A stretch of 10,053 nucleotides of DNA from an uncultured Neomegalonema sp. (GTDB taxonomy: Bacteria; Pseudomonadota; Alphaproteobacteria; Rhodobacterales; Rhodobacteraceae). Below are positions 1 to 6,793 of this stretch, one piece after another. The notes beneath the pieces are model-generated. The model ran no database searches. It had not been told where the DNA came from and saw only the letters and a program-made list of their open reading frames with translations. The stretch covers positions 1 to 10,053 of the forward strand of contig CALDZQ010000376.1 in the NCBI GenBank assembly GCA_937944035.1, given 5' to 3'. Position numbers and translations under genes: made by a program. Position 1 is the first letter of the stretch; each line of letters starts with the position of its first letter.

Positions 1-1224
1 CCCCGCCAACGGGATACCCAGCAATTCCTGCCCACGCCATACAGCCGGAGCGGTCAGGCGCGCCGCTCTGGGGGCTGATCGCCATTCGTCCGGAAGCGTA
101 TGTTTTCCGGCTTTCAGCATTGTCAGGCCCGGCGCACCGACGCACCGGATTGCAATGTCGGTTGAACCGTCAGGCAGCGCCCAGTTGAAACGGTTATCCC
201 AAATACCGCGTCCGGTGGCAGTCGGCGAAACAGCGACGCAGGCGGACGGCTCGCGTTGGATAAGGATGCCTGTACCGCCCACCGAAAGCTGACACCCGTG
301 CAGCGTCCGTCCGGTGAATGATTCGGCATGGGCGCACATGTCGTCCAAAAGGCTCGTTACGGCAGCAATACGGGGGCGGTAAGCCTGCCCTGAGACGGCA
401 CACAAAACGCGGGAAAGAAGGCGCAGGGCAGTTTCCCGGTGAGCGGTGGCGAGCCTGTCCGGCGCTACTTCGACATAGCCAAGCGGGGACCAGAGCGATG
501 CCTGCCCGGCAAGCGCGTCCGCTTGCGCTTCCAAAACGTCGGCGGCGAGGGTCATCATGTCGGCTGTGCCGGCGAGACGGTCCGGCGTGATGCCGAGCGG
601 GGCAAGATGCGCCAGTGCGGCGCGGGCTTTCACGCGGTCGTATTTGAGGTCTTCGTTTGTCGAGTCTTCGATCCAAGACACGCGTTCGCTTCGCAGATAA
701 TCGCGCAAATCTGTGCGCGAGACGCTAAGCAGAGGGCGCACCACCCGCAGACCCCAGAGATGCGAGACCGGGCGCATGGCGGCGAGGCCGTCAACGCCCG
801 ATCCGCGCGCGAGGCGCATGAGGACGGTTTCGGCCTGATCGTCGAGCGTGTGCCCTGTCAGGAGCGCCTTGACTCCCGCCTTGCGGCAAGCATCGGCCAT
901 GAGCTGATAACGGCCCTCACGCGCGCGATCCGACAGATTACCGCCTGATTTCGCGGCCTGTGTCCATTTTAGAATTTGGTGGGCAATGTCCCGATCCGCA
1001 CATAATTTGGCAACGAAAGCGGCCTCTTGTGCGGCTTCAGGGCGTAAGCCGTGGTCTACCGTCAGGGCCACAAGCTGTGCGCCGTGACGCTGTGCCCAAC
1101 GGTGCGCCAAAAGCAGGAGAGCGACGCTGTCCCCGCCCCCTGAGACCGCAACAGCGTATTGTTTCTCCGATAATACTGACCCGAACAATTCATCGAGCCG
1201 CTCATCGGAGAAGGCGGCAGTCAT
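1..1224 (-). CDS. tilS: tRNA(Ile)-lysidine synthetase TilS, 3' end cut off by the window
   Basis: TilS uses ATP and lysine to convert C34 of the CAU-anticodon tRNA-Ile into lysidine, so that this tRNA reads AUA and is charged with isoleucine. The frame is open from the ATG at 1224 down to base 1, giving 408 residues with no stop, so the C-terminus lies to the left. Visible motifs are the PP-loop SGGGDS (residues 28-33), VDHGLR (56-61), GHTLDDQAET (124-133) followed by RLARGSG, and a WIEDSTNED...R segment (about 184-197). All are typical of the N-type ATP-pyrophosphatase fold of TilS. The C-terminal part (about 215-408) is consistent in length with the tRNA-binding domains but is weakly conserved. 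The start codon overlaps the cpoB stop as ATGA. No well-spaced Shine-Dalgarno is seen (a G-run directly abuts the ATG), so translational coupling to cpoB is likely. The usual family length is about 430 residues, so little is missing. Confidence 0.96.
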   Translation of the reverse strand, partial: MTAAFSDERLDELFGSVLSEKQYAVAVSGGGDSVALLLLAHRWAQRHGAQLVALTVDHGLRPEAAQEAAFVAKLCADRDIAHQILKWTQAAKSGGNLSDRAREGRYQLMADACRKAGVKALLTGHTLDDQAETVLMRLARGSGVDGLAAMRPVSHLWGLRVVRPLLSVSRTDLRDYLRSERVSWIEDSTNEDLKYDRVKARAALAHLAPLGITPDRLAGTADMMTLAADVLEAQADALAGQASLWSPLGYVEVAPDRLATAHRETALRLLSRVLCAVSGQAYRPRIAAVTSLLDDMCAHAESFTGRTLHGCQLSVGGTGILIQREPSACVAVSPTATGRGIWDNRFNWALPDGSTDIAIRCVGAPGLTMLKAGKHTLPDEWRSAPRAARLTAPAVWRGQELLGIPLAG

Positions 1225-2351
1225 CCCCCGCACTGGGTGCGCTGAGCCTCGATTTCCGCACGGCGGCGCAGGGTTTGGGATGCATTCGGATAGCGGGTCG
1301 GGAACTGTGTAAACGTCAGGCACGCTTCTTCGCGCTGTCCGAGGCCAGCCAGCGTCATACCCAGTTTAAGAAGGCTATCGGGCGCTTTTGGCCCCTCCGG
1401 CCACCCCTTGAACGACTCAAGGAAGGCTTTCGCGGCCTCATTATAGCGACCCAACTGCAAGTGCATGTCGCCGAGCCAGAACTTTGCGCCACCCGCCACC
1501 GGATGAGCCGGATATTTCGCGGCGATGGCCTCGAACGCGACACCCGCTTGATCGAACTCGCCCACATTAAGCATTTGCAGCGCAGCATCGTATTCCGCTT
1601 GCGGATTATTTGAAGGAGCAAAAGCAGCTTGTGCCGTCGGCAAGGGTACGGCGATCGGTTCAGGCTGTGGCTGCTGGGGTTGGGCGTAAGGAACTGGCGG
1701 CGCAGGTTGCGCCGGTACGGGCTGCGGCGAGGTGTTCAGGGTAAAAGTCGCCCCCTGCTGTGCCGGAGCCGGTTGCGGTATAACGGACCGGGCCGGTTGG
1801 ACAGGCAAGCCGCTGAGGTCCGGCGGTGCATCACGCAAGGCTGGTGTGCCAAAAGCCACCGCAGGACCGCCACCCAACTGTCCAACAGGACGAGAGACAT
1901 CAAAAGATTGCGGTGTTGCGAGCGAAGGCACAGAAGGTTGCGGCGCGATAATGCGCGGAGCAAGCGCTTGCGGGGAAGGTACAGAGCCGCGCGGTTCTTG
2001 CGACTCAAGTGCCTCAAGGCGGGTTTCAAGATCAAGGGCGCGCTTGTCGGCATCATCAGCGCGACGCTTGGTCTCGTATTCAAGACGCTCGATCAGGCCC
2101 GTGAGACGGCGTAACTCTATCTCGATCTGATCTATACGGGCGGTGGAATCGCCACCCTGCCCGCCAGCAGACTGGCGCAAGCGCACCACTTCGTTTTCGA
2201 GGCGATCAAGCCGCGAGAGAATCGAACTTACCGGAATACGCTGCACCGCTTGCTGCGCGGCAGCATGAGGAACCGCAGCCATTTGCACGGATCCCATCGC
2301 GCCCAACACCAAAGCGCTGACCAGTAAAACCTTGCGGATCGGATGCGTCAT
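1221..2351 (-). CDS. cpoB: Tol-Pal system protein CpoB (YbgF), periplasmic coiled-coil/TPR protein
   Basis: CpoB is a periplasmic partner of TolA that, in E. coli, links Tol-driven outer-membrane constriction with peptidoglycan synthesis at the septum. The product has 376 residues. A signal peptide (1-32, hydrophobic core LLVSALVLGAMG, likely cut after HAAA) is followed by a coiled coil (about 42-117, RLDRLENEVVRLR and IERLEYETKRR), which corresponds to the trimerisation domain. Next come a Pro/Gln/Ala-rich linker (118-247) and a C-terminal TPR domain (about 250-372) starting AEYDAALQMLNVGEFDQA, with further repeats at FWLGDMHLQLGRYNEAAKAF and LGMTLAGLGQREEAC. I chose the ATG at 2351 because a GGGAGG ribosome site lies 7 bases upstream and the signal peptide begins there. 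An upstream GTG at 2405 would only add 18 residues unlike a signal sequence. E. coli CpoB is about 263 residues, and most of the extra length here is linker. Its stop overlaps the tilS start. Confidence 0.94.
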   Translation of the reverse strand: MTHPIRKVLLVSALVLGAMGSVQMAAVPHAAAQQAVQRIPVSSILSRLDRLENEVVRLRQSAGGQGGDSTARIDQIEIELRRLTGLIERLEYETKRRADDADKRALDLETRLEALESQEPRGSVPSPQALAPRIIAPQPSVPSLATPQSFDVSRPVGQLGGGPAVAFGTPALRDAPPDLSGLPVQPARSVIPQPAPAQQGATFTLNTSPQPVPAQPAPPVPYAQPQQPQPEPIAVPLPTAQAAFAPSNNPQAEYDAALQMLNVGEFDQAGVAFEAIAAKYPAHPVAGGAKFWLGDMHLQLGRYNEAAKAFLESFKGWPEGPKAPDSLLKLGMTLAGLGQREEACLTFTQFPTRYPNASQTLRRRAEIEAQRTQCGG

Positions 2352-2462
2352 CCGTTTGCCTCCCGCTCTGCACGACAAGGCGGTCCAACCCCACCAAAGC
2401 CGCACTTTACATTACCGGATGGCCGCGAACGGCCACCCCCTACACAAAACTTATCTCTGCGA
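2352..2462 (-). other. pal-cpoB intergenic region with a small hairpin
   Basis: This gap of 111 bases contains the cpoB ribosome site and a perfect 6-base-pair hairpin at 2420-2435. On the minus strand it reads TGGCCG, loop TTCG, CGGCCA. No T-run follows the hairpin, so it does not look like an intrinsic terminator. It could be an mRNA processing or stability element that sets different levels for pal and cpoB; that role is inference. I see no convincing promoter. Confidence 0.4.
2359..2364 (-). promoter_or_regulatory. Ribosome binding site that fixes the cpoB start
   Basis: On the minus strand, GGGAGG ends 7 bases before the ATG at 2351. It supports that start over the in-frame GTG at 2405, which would put this site inside the coding sequence. 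Confidence 0.7.
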
Positions 2463-3431
2463 TCAAGAACCCGCAGAGCTTCTCAATACGGTTTCCGAAC
2501 GGCGGTTTTGTGACCAATCACGCGAATTCGACCCAACCGCGATCGGCCGTTCCTTGCCATAGGACACCGTGCGGATACGGGCCGGGTTCAGCCCCAGAGA
2601 AACAAGGTAACTCTTCGACGCAACCGCGCGTTTTTCGCCAAGACCGAGGTTATACTCACGCGTTCCGCGCTCGTCCGCATGACCTTCGACGGTAATCGCA
2701 TGTTCGGGGTGCAGTTGCAACCAAGCCGCCTGACGACGCAGGGTTTCGCGGGCGTTATCGCTCAAGACCCAACTGTCAGTTTCAAACAACACGCGGCTGC
2801 CGACTTGTGTGGAGAAGTAGGTGGGGCGGCCATCATCACCGGGGAAGTTGTACGCACCCGCACCATTTGCGCTGCCGCCACCATTATTGCTGTAAGCGGG
2901 GTCCGTGGATTCAAACAGGCCGTTATTCGCGTAAGTCTGGCCGCCGTCACTATAGACCTGACCGTCGCTGTAGGTTTGGCCCCCATCCGTGTAGACTTGG
3001 CCCGCACCCAGCGTATTGGTCGGGTCATAGACGCCTGTACCCGCTTGCGAAATCGTACCACCATCGATGAAGCCGCCCGAAGTGACGCCGCCATCAATAT
3101 ACTGTCCCGTACCTGTACCACCCGTACCACCAGCCACAGCGCCCAAGTCGGCCGTGCCAATCGAAGAGCCATCACCAAAAACAGCACCCGTTCCAGTGCC
3201 GGCACCGGCGCCTGTGGCCGAGCCTGCGTTAGAACCGAAAATATCGGTCCCCGCCTTGCCATCACCAAAGCCGTCGGGTGGCGCAGCGACAACACTGCTG
3301 GGTCCAAAATCACCCAGGCCTTTGCCTGAGGTCGAAGAGTCAGCCGAGGGGTCTTTTTTACCCGCACAGCCCGCAAGCGCGAGGGCAACGGTGGCGAGTA
3401 AAAGTACGGGGCGAGAAACGGTCGGGCGCAT
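2463..3431 (-). CDS. pal: Peptidoglycan-associated lipoprotein Pal with a very long Gly-rich linker
   Basis: Pal anchors the outer membrane to peptidoglycan and is the end point of the Tol machine, binding TolB and peptidoglycan in turn. The 322-residue precursor has a lipoprotein signal with lipobox LALAGC. Cys22 is the predicted lipidated residue, and the next residues are Ala-Gly rather than Asp, consistent with outer-membrane sorting. The C-terminal OmpA-like domain (about 207-316) is well conserved: VEGHADERGTREYNL (248-262), LGEKRA (264-269), VSYGKERPIAVGS and QNRRSE. Asp253 and Arg268 align with the residues that contact diaminopimelate in this fold. Between them lies a linker of about 180 residues rich in Gly, Ser, Thr and Tyr, with repeats of the form [YF]xDG(G) at 111, 121, 148, 155 and 161. 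E. coli Pal is only 173 residues in total, so the linker is exceptional. The ATG at 3431 has AAGGAG 6 bases upstream. pal lies 91 bases after tolB. Confidence 0.97.
   Translation of the reverse strand: MRPTVSRPVLLLATVALALAGCAGKKDPSADSSTSGKGLGDFGPSSVVAAPPDGFGDGKAGTDIFGSNAGSATGAGAGTGTGAVFGDGSSIGTADLGAVAGGTGGTGTGQYIDGGVTSGGFIDGGTISQAGTGVYDPTNTLGAGQVYTDGGQTYSDGQVYSDGGQTYANNGLFESTDPAYSNNGGGSANGAGAYNFPGDDGRPTYFSTQVGSRVLFETDSWVLSDNARETLRRQAAWLQLHPEHAITVEGHADERGTREYNLGLGEKRAVASKSYLVSLGLNPARIRTVSYGKERPIAVGSNSRDWSQNRRSETVLRSSAGS
2928..3101 (-). repeat. YxDGG repeat tract in the Pal linker
   Basis: This stretch encodes linker residues 111-168 of Pal. Five copies of an aromatic-x-Asp-Gly(-Gly) unit occur in two clusters: YIDGG and FIDGG ten residues apart (3057-3101), then YTDGG, YSDG and YSDGG within 18 residues (2928-2993), joined by GQTY and GQVY. 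The copies differ at the nucleotide level, so the tract looks like an older protein-level expansion. Confidence 0.7.
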
Positions 3432-3437
3432 GGTAGG

Positions 3438-3443
3438 CTCCTT
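3438..3443 (-). promoter_or_regulatory. Strong ribosome binding site of pal
   Basis: On the minus strand, AAGGAG lies 6 bases before the ATG at 3431. It is the best-matching ribosome site in the cluster and fits the need for many Pal copies. It directly abuts the tandem repeat at 3444-3481. Confidence 0.75.
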
Positions 3444-3481
3444 CTTTTCCGGTGTATGACTGCTTTTCCGGTTTATGACTG
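3444..3481. repeat. Tandem 19-base direct repeat in the tolB-pal gap
   Basis: Two adjacent 19-base units, CTTTTCCGGTGTATGACTG at 3444-3462 and CTTTTCCGGTTTATGACTG at 3463-3481 (plus strand), differ at a single base. They fill much of the pal leader and touch the pal ribosome site. The near identity suggests a recent duplication or a selected double binding site. A role is not shown by the sequence. Confidence 0.85.
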
Positions 3482-3522
3482 CGGTCAGGTCGGATGTTCG
3501 TATGAAATTTCAAGTATAGCTC
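3482..3522 (-). other. Upstream half of the tolB-pal gap, possible weak promoter
   Basis: Together with the repeat and ribosome site downstream, this makes up the 91-base gap between tolB and pal. A TATACT hexamer on the minus strand (3513-3518) is close to a -10 box, but no good -35 box is found about 17 bases upstream, so an internal pal promoter is only a possibility. No terminator hairpin follows tolB. Confidence 0.2.
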
Positions 3523-4875
3523 CTAGCGCATCACCGGACCCCAAGCGGGGTCTGACGCGGAGCCGGGGGTTTGGACGCGGGTTTCTTTACCGCCGCGAAT
3601 ATCGATGGTGTACAGCTGCGGCTGGCCGCGCTCGCCTTCCGTCTCGCGGAAAAACATCAAGCGGCGGCCATTTGGTGCCCATGTCGGGCTTTCGTCGAGA
3701 AAACTGTTCGTCAGCACACGCTCATTTGATCCATCAGGATTCATAACCCCGATGCCAAAACGGCCGGAAGACATCTTGGTGAAGGCGATCAGATCGCCCT
3801 TTGGCGACCAGACCGGCGTCGCATAGCGCCCTGAACCAAAGCTGATGCGTTTGGCGTTTCCGCCCCGCGCGCTCATCACATAGACCTGCTGCGAACCGCC
3901 CCGGTCGGATTCAAACACAATCCGCGAGCCGTCGGGCGAGTAGGAAGGCGCTGTATCGATTGCCGAGTTTGAGGTCAGGCGCTGTATCTGACGCGAGCGC
4001 AGATCCATCTCGAAAATATCGGTGTTACCGCCCCGCGCAAGGCTCATCAGCACTTTTGATCCGTCCGGCGAGAAGCGCGGTGCGAAGGTCATGCCGGGAA
4101 AGCGGCCCAGGATTTCCTGACGGCGGGTTTCGATGTCGAGCAGATACACCCGTGGCAGGCCGTCACGGTAGGAAATGTAGGTCACTTCCTGCGAACGCGG
4201 CGAGAAACGGGGGGTAAGCACGAGTGACGCGCCACCCGTGAGATATTCGAGGTTCTCACCATCGTAATCCATCACGGCGAGGCGTTTAATGCGCTGATTT
4301 TTCGGGCCTTTTTCATCGACAAAAACGATGCGGGTCTCGAAATATCCGGCTTCTCCGGTCAGGCGCTCATAGATCGCGTCGGCGGCACGGTGAGCCATGC
4401 GACGCCACGCGGCACGGTCGCCAGTGTATTGAAAACCCGCGATCTGCTGCTGGGCGACAACATCCCAAAGCCGGAAACGCAGGGCAAAGCGCCCGTCCGG
4501 CGTGGTCCCGGTCTCACCCGTCACAATCGCGGCGGCATTGGAAAGCGCCCGGACATCGCCGAAACGCGGTGGCGCGCTGAAGGTCGGCACAAGCGGTGCG
4601 ACGGCGGCATCGGGGACATTGCGGAACACATTCGTGCTGATGAGATCGGCCTCAATCACCCGCGCCAATTCCGGTCCAAGCTCATCGGTCGTGCCATTCG
4701 GACCGAAAAAGTCCAGCACGGCAATCGGCAACGGCTCAACCACACCTCTGTCGAGGGTCAGCTTAAGGGGCTGCGACTGCGCGAAAGCGGGGGCTGTTGA
4801 TGCCAGACCGAGCGCGAGGCCGCCTGCCAGTGCAAGCCCGACAGTCCAACGGATATTCCGGATAATTTTTATCAT
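3523..4875 (-). CDS. tolB: Tol-Pal translocation protein TolB, periplasmic beta-propeller
   Basis: TolB is the periplasmic protein that competes with peptidoglycan for Pal and is displaced from Pal by TolA. The product has 450 residues, close to the usual family length of about 430. A signal peptide with hydrophobic core VGLALAGGLALGLAS is likely cut after AFA at residue 32. The mature N-terminus (QSQPLKLTLDRGVVEPLPIAV) corresponds to the segment that binds TolA in the E. coli protein. An N-terminal alpha/beta domain (about 48-175) leads into a six-bladed propeller (about 180-450), marked by blade motifs FSPRS (224), FSPDG (268), YSPDG (312), WSPKG (356) and WAPNG (399), ending with DPAWGP. 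The ATG at 4875 overlaps the tolA stop as ATGA and no strong ribosome site is visible, which implies translational coupling to tolA. TolB then separates from pal by 91 bases. Confidence 0.98.
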   Translation of the reverse strand: MIKIIRNIRWTVGLALAGGLALGLASTAPAFAQSQPLKLTLDRGVVEPLPIAVLDFFGPNGTTDELGPELARVIEADLISTNVFRNVPDAAVAPLVPTFSAPPRFGDVRALSNAAAIVTGETGTTPDGRFALRFRLWDVVAQQQIAGFQYTGDRAAWRRMAHRAADAIYERLTGEAGYFETRIVFVDEKGPKNQRIKRLAVMDYDGENLEYLTGGASLVLTPRFSPRSQEVTYISYRDGLPRVYLLDIETRRQEILGRFPGMTFAPRFSPDGSKVLMSLARGGNTDIFEMDLRSRQIQRLTSNSAIDTAPSYSPDGSRIVFESDRGGSQQVYVMSARGGNAKRISFGSGRYATPVWSPKGDLIAFTKMSSGRFGIGVMNPDGSNERVLTNSFLDESPTWAPNGRRLMFFRETEGERGQPQLYTIDIRGGKETRVQTPGSASDPAWGPVMR

Positions 4876-6761
4876 TGAAGCACCATCTGAGCTGGATCGA
4901 ATTTTATGACGATTTCACGCCAAGCCGCGTATTTTTGTTGAGGTAGACTGAACGGCTGACAACTCCTGTCCTGCAAAGCGCCCTGCGCCCGTTCAATCGC
5001 AATCCGATAATCAGCGGGAGCCGGGTTTGGTGAGACCAGCCTTATCGAACTAGGGTTAATGAAACCATTCGGACGGACCTCCGCACGCAAAGTAACCGAG
5101 CGGCGGGCCGCATTTTCTGAAAACGCGTCAACCCGCCAGCATCCGCGCAACTGCGTCAGGATTTGTTGGGTCTCGCCGGGCGTCAGGCTGACATTCGCGC
5201 TGTTACCGCTGCTTCCGGCCCCGAAGCTTGTGCCCGGACGCGCATTCTGTGCAGCGCTTTCCGCAGCGCCGAGAATGCTGGCCATGAAGGCATCCCCTCC
5301 TGCGAACGATCCTTGCGGAGCGGGGGCGGCTTGCGGGGAGGGCGCGGCAGACAGGATTTGGTCGGAGCGGGCGGACGGCGAGGATTGTGCGTTCAGCTGC
5401 TGAAGCTGCTGGACGCGCTGTTGGCGCTGCAATTCGGCAAGACGGCGCGCTTCCTCTTCCTGACGCGCACGCTCCAGTTCCTTCGCGCGGCGGTCTGCCT
5501 CGGCCTGCGCGGCAAGGCGGGCTTCCTGCTGCGCGCGCAGTTGCGCTTCGGCTTCCGCACGGCGCTGCGCCTCAAGGTCGGCACGACGCTGGGCATCAAG
5601 CTCGGCACGGCGTTGGGCGTCCAGTTCGGCGCGGCGCTGTGCATCCGCCTGCGCTTGACGTTCCAACTCGGCTTGGGCCTGACGCTGCGCTTCGAGGGCA
5701 GCGAGGCGTTTTTCTTCTTCAGCTTTCAGCCGCGCCTGTTCTCTGAGGCGCTCTGCTTCGCCGAGTTCGGCAAGGCGCGCTTCTTCGGCTTCACGCTGAC
5801 GCTGTTCTTCAGCAAATTTCGCGGCAAGCTCGGCTTCGGCAGCGCGCTGTTCTTCGACTGTGGGAGCCTGATTGGCGCGCATCTGCTCAAGTAACGCCTG
5901 CATCATGCGCCGCTCTTCCTGAAGCTCGGCGTCGGACAGTTGGCTTGTTTCTGGTGACGGTTCCGGCTCTGGTGCTGGTGCTGGCTCTGGCGCAAGTTCC
6001 GGTACAGGAGGCGGCGCGGCAGCCACCTGTCTCTCAGGATCGGTTTTAACCGACAAAAGGCCACGCGGCTTGGGCTTGGGTACAGGCGTTTTCAGCGGTG
6101 CGAGTTCAGCCACCTCGGTGGCCTCAGCAGGCTCTGATTTCGGTTCAGGGGCCGGAGGAACAGGTTCGGCAACATCCTCGTTGCCTTCGGTTTCCGTCAG
6201 CTTTGGCGGCTCGTCCGATTTTGTGTCGAGCACAGGAGCGTCAAACACACCACGCGGAGGCTCTGGTGCTTCGGGGACTTCGGAGATCTGAATATCGTCC
6301 GCAGGGACCAGTTCTGACGGGTCAACACCGCGATCCCGCAATGCATCGGCATCAACCTCTGGCGCGCGGGGCGGCGGCGGGATTGTGACATCCGCGCTTT
6401 CGGGCTGCGGCGCGTCTTCCGGAACCGGCGGCGTATCAGGCGCAGGTGGAGCGCGCATCGCCAGCTCAATCGGGCGCTGTGGCGGGGTCGGGCTGACCAG
6501 TTCAGGTTCGGGCGGCTGAATGCTCTGATCTTGCGAGGCGCGTGGTTCAGGCACTTTAGGCGTGGCCCGCAAACCCGCGAGCGTTGTTGTGCTCGGCGCT
6601 TTTGAAATCAGCGCGTTGTATTCCTGCTCGGAGATAATGTTCACGTCCAGCGACGCCTCGGAAGACATCGGGATCAGCGGCTCTGGCGCACGGGTGGACA
6701 GCAGCAGGAAAAGCCCCCCCACATGCAGCACAGCCGACGCAATGATACCGATATATCCCAA
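4872..6761 (-). CDS. tolA: Tol-Pal envelope-spanning protein TolA, long form with TTG start
   Basis: TolA transmits the proton-driven motion of TolQR across the periplasm to TolB and Pal. The product has 629 residues; E. coli TolA has 421. An N-terminal membrane helix (about 4-22, YIGIIASAVLHVGGLFLLL) carries the S-x3-H pair (Ser9, His13) that in TolA contacts TolQ. The conserved VNIISEQEYNAL segment (40-51) follows. A Pro/Glu-rich spacer (about 65-272) comes next, then a long Ala/Glu/Gln/Arg coiled coil (about 275-457) with AQRRAELD tandem repeats. A flexible stretch leads to the C-terminal domain (about 527-629), which has LRGCW, the RPNG turn and Cys541/Cys601 as a possible disulfide. The start is TTG at 6761. 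The only other in-frame codons after the TGA at 6783-6785 are non-start codons or ATT, and later ATG/GTG codons would remove the membrane helix. It lies 32 bases after tolR and overlaps tolB by four bases. Confidence 0.95.
   Translation of the reverse strand: MGYIGIIASAVLHVGGLFLLLSTRAPEPLIPMSSEASLDVNIISEQEYNALISKAPSTTTLAGLRATPKVPEPRASQDQSIQPPEPELVSPTPPQRPIELAMRAPPAPDTPPVPEDAPQPESADVTIPPPPRAPEVDADALRDRGVDPSELVPADDIQISEVPEAPEPPRGVFDAPVLDTKSDEPPKLTETEGNEDVAEPVPPAPEPKSEPAEATEVAELAPLKTPVPKPKPRGLLSVKTDPERQVAAAPPPVPELAPEPAPAPEPEPSPETSQLSDAELQEERRMMQALLEQMRANQAPTVEEQRAAEAELAAKFAEEQRQREAEEARLAELGEAERLREQARLKAEEEKRLAALEAQRQAQAELERQAQADAQRRAELDAQRRAELDAQRRADLEAQRRAEAEAQLRAQQEARLAAQAEADRRAKELERARQEEEARRLAELQRQQRVQQLQQLNAQSSPSARSDQILSAAPSPQAAPAPQGSFAGGDAFMASILGAAESAAQNARPGTSFGAGSSGNSANVSLTPGETQQILTQLRGCWRVDAFSENAARRSVTLRAEVRPNGFINPSSIRLVSPNPAPADYRIAIERAQGALQDRSCQPFSLPQQKYAAWREIVIKFDPAQMVLQ
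5547..5642 (-). repeat. Four 24-base tandem repeats in the TolA coiled coil
   Basis: Four consecutive imperfect 24-base units (5619-5642, 5595-5618, 5571-5594, 5547-5570) encode AQRRAELD, AQRRAELD, AQRRADLE and AQRRAEAE, residues 374-405 of TolA. The unit keeps reading frame and helix chemistry, so copy-number change would lengthen or shorten the rod by eight residues. Confidence 0.85.
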
Positions 6762-6793
6762 AATACCTACCCGCTCACCAAATCAATCATCAC

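Noticed and set aside
439..1613. Two adjacent plus-strand frames opposite tilS and cpoB
   Set aside because: They are composition shadows in GC-rich DNA with no family features, while the minus strand encodes TilS motifs and CpoB TPR repeats.
1221..2405. Longer cpoB from the GTG at 2405
   Set aside because: The extra 18 residues would precede a good signal peptide, and GGGAGG fits the ATG at 2351.
2420..2435. Hairpin after pal as a terminator
   Set aside because: The stem is perfect but short and is followed by mixed sequence, not a T-run, so it is kept only as a possible processing element.
2679..3329. Plus-strand frame of 216 codons opposite the Pal linker
   Set aside because: The Thr/Ala/Arg-rich low-complexity product is the complement of Gly/Ser/Thr codons in the Pal linker.
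5163..5894. Plus-strand open frame of 243 codons opposite the TolA coiled coil
   Set aside because: Its repeated LGTALGVQFG-like text is the complement of the AQRRAELD repeats; the TolA reading is conserved and continuous with its flanking domains.
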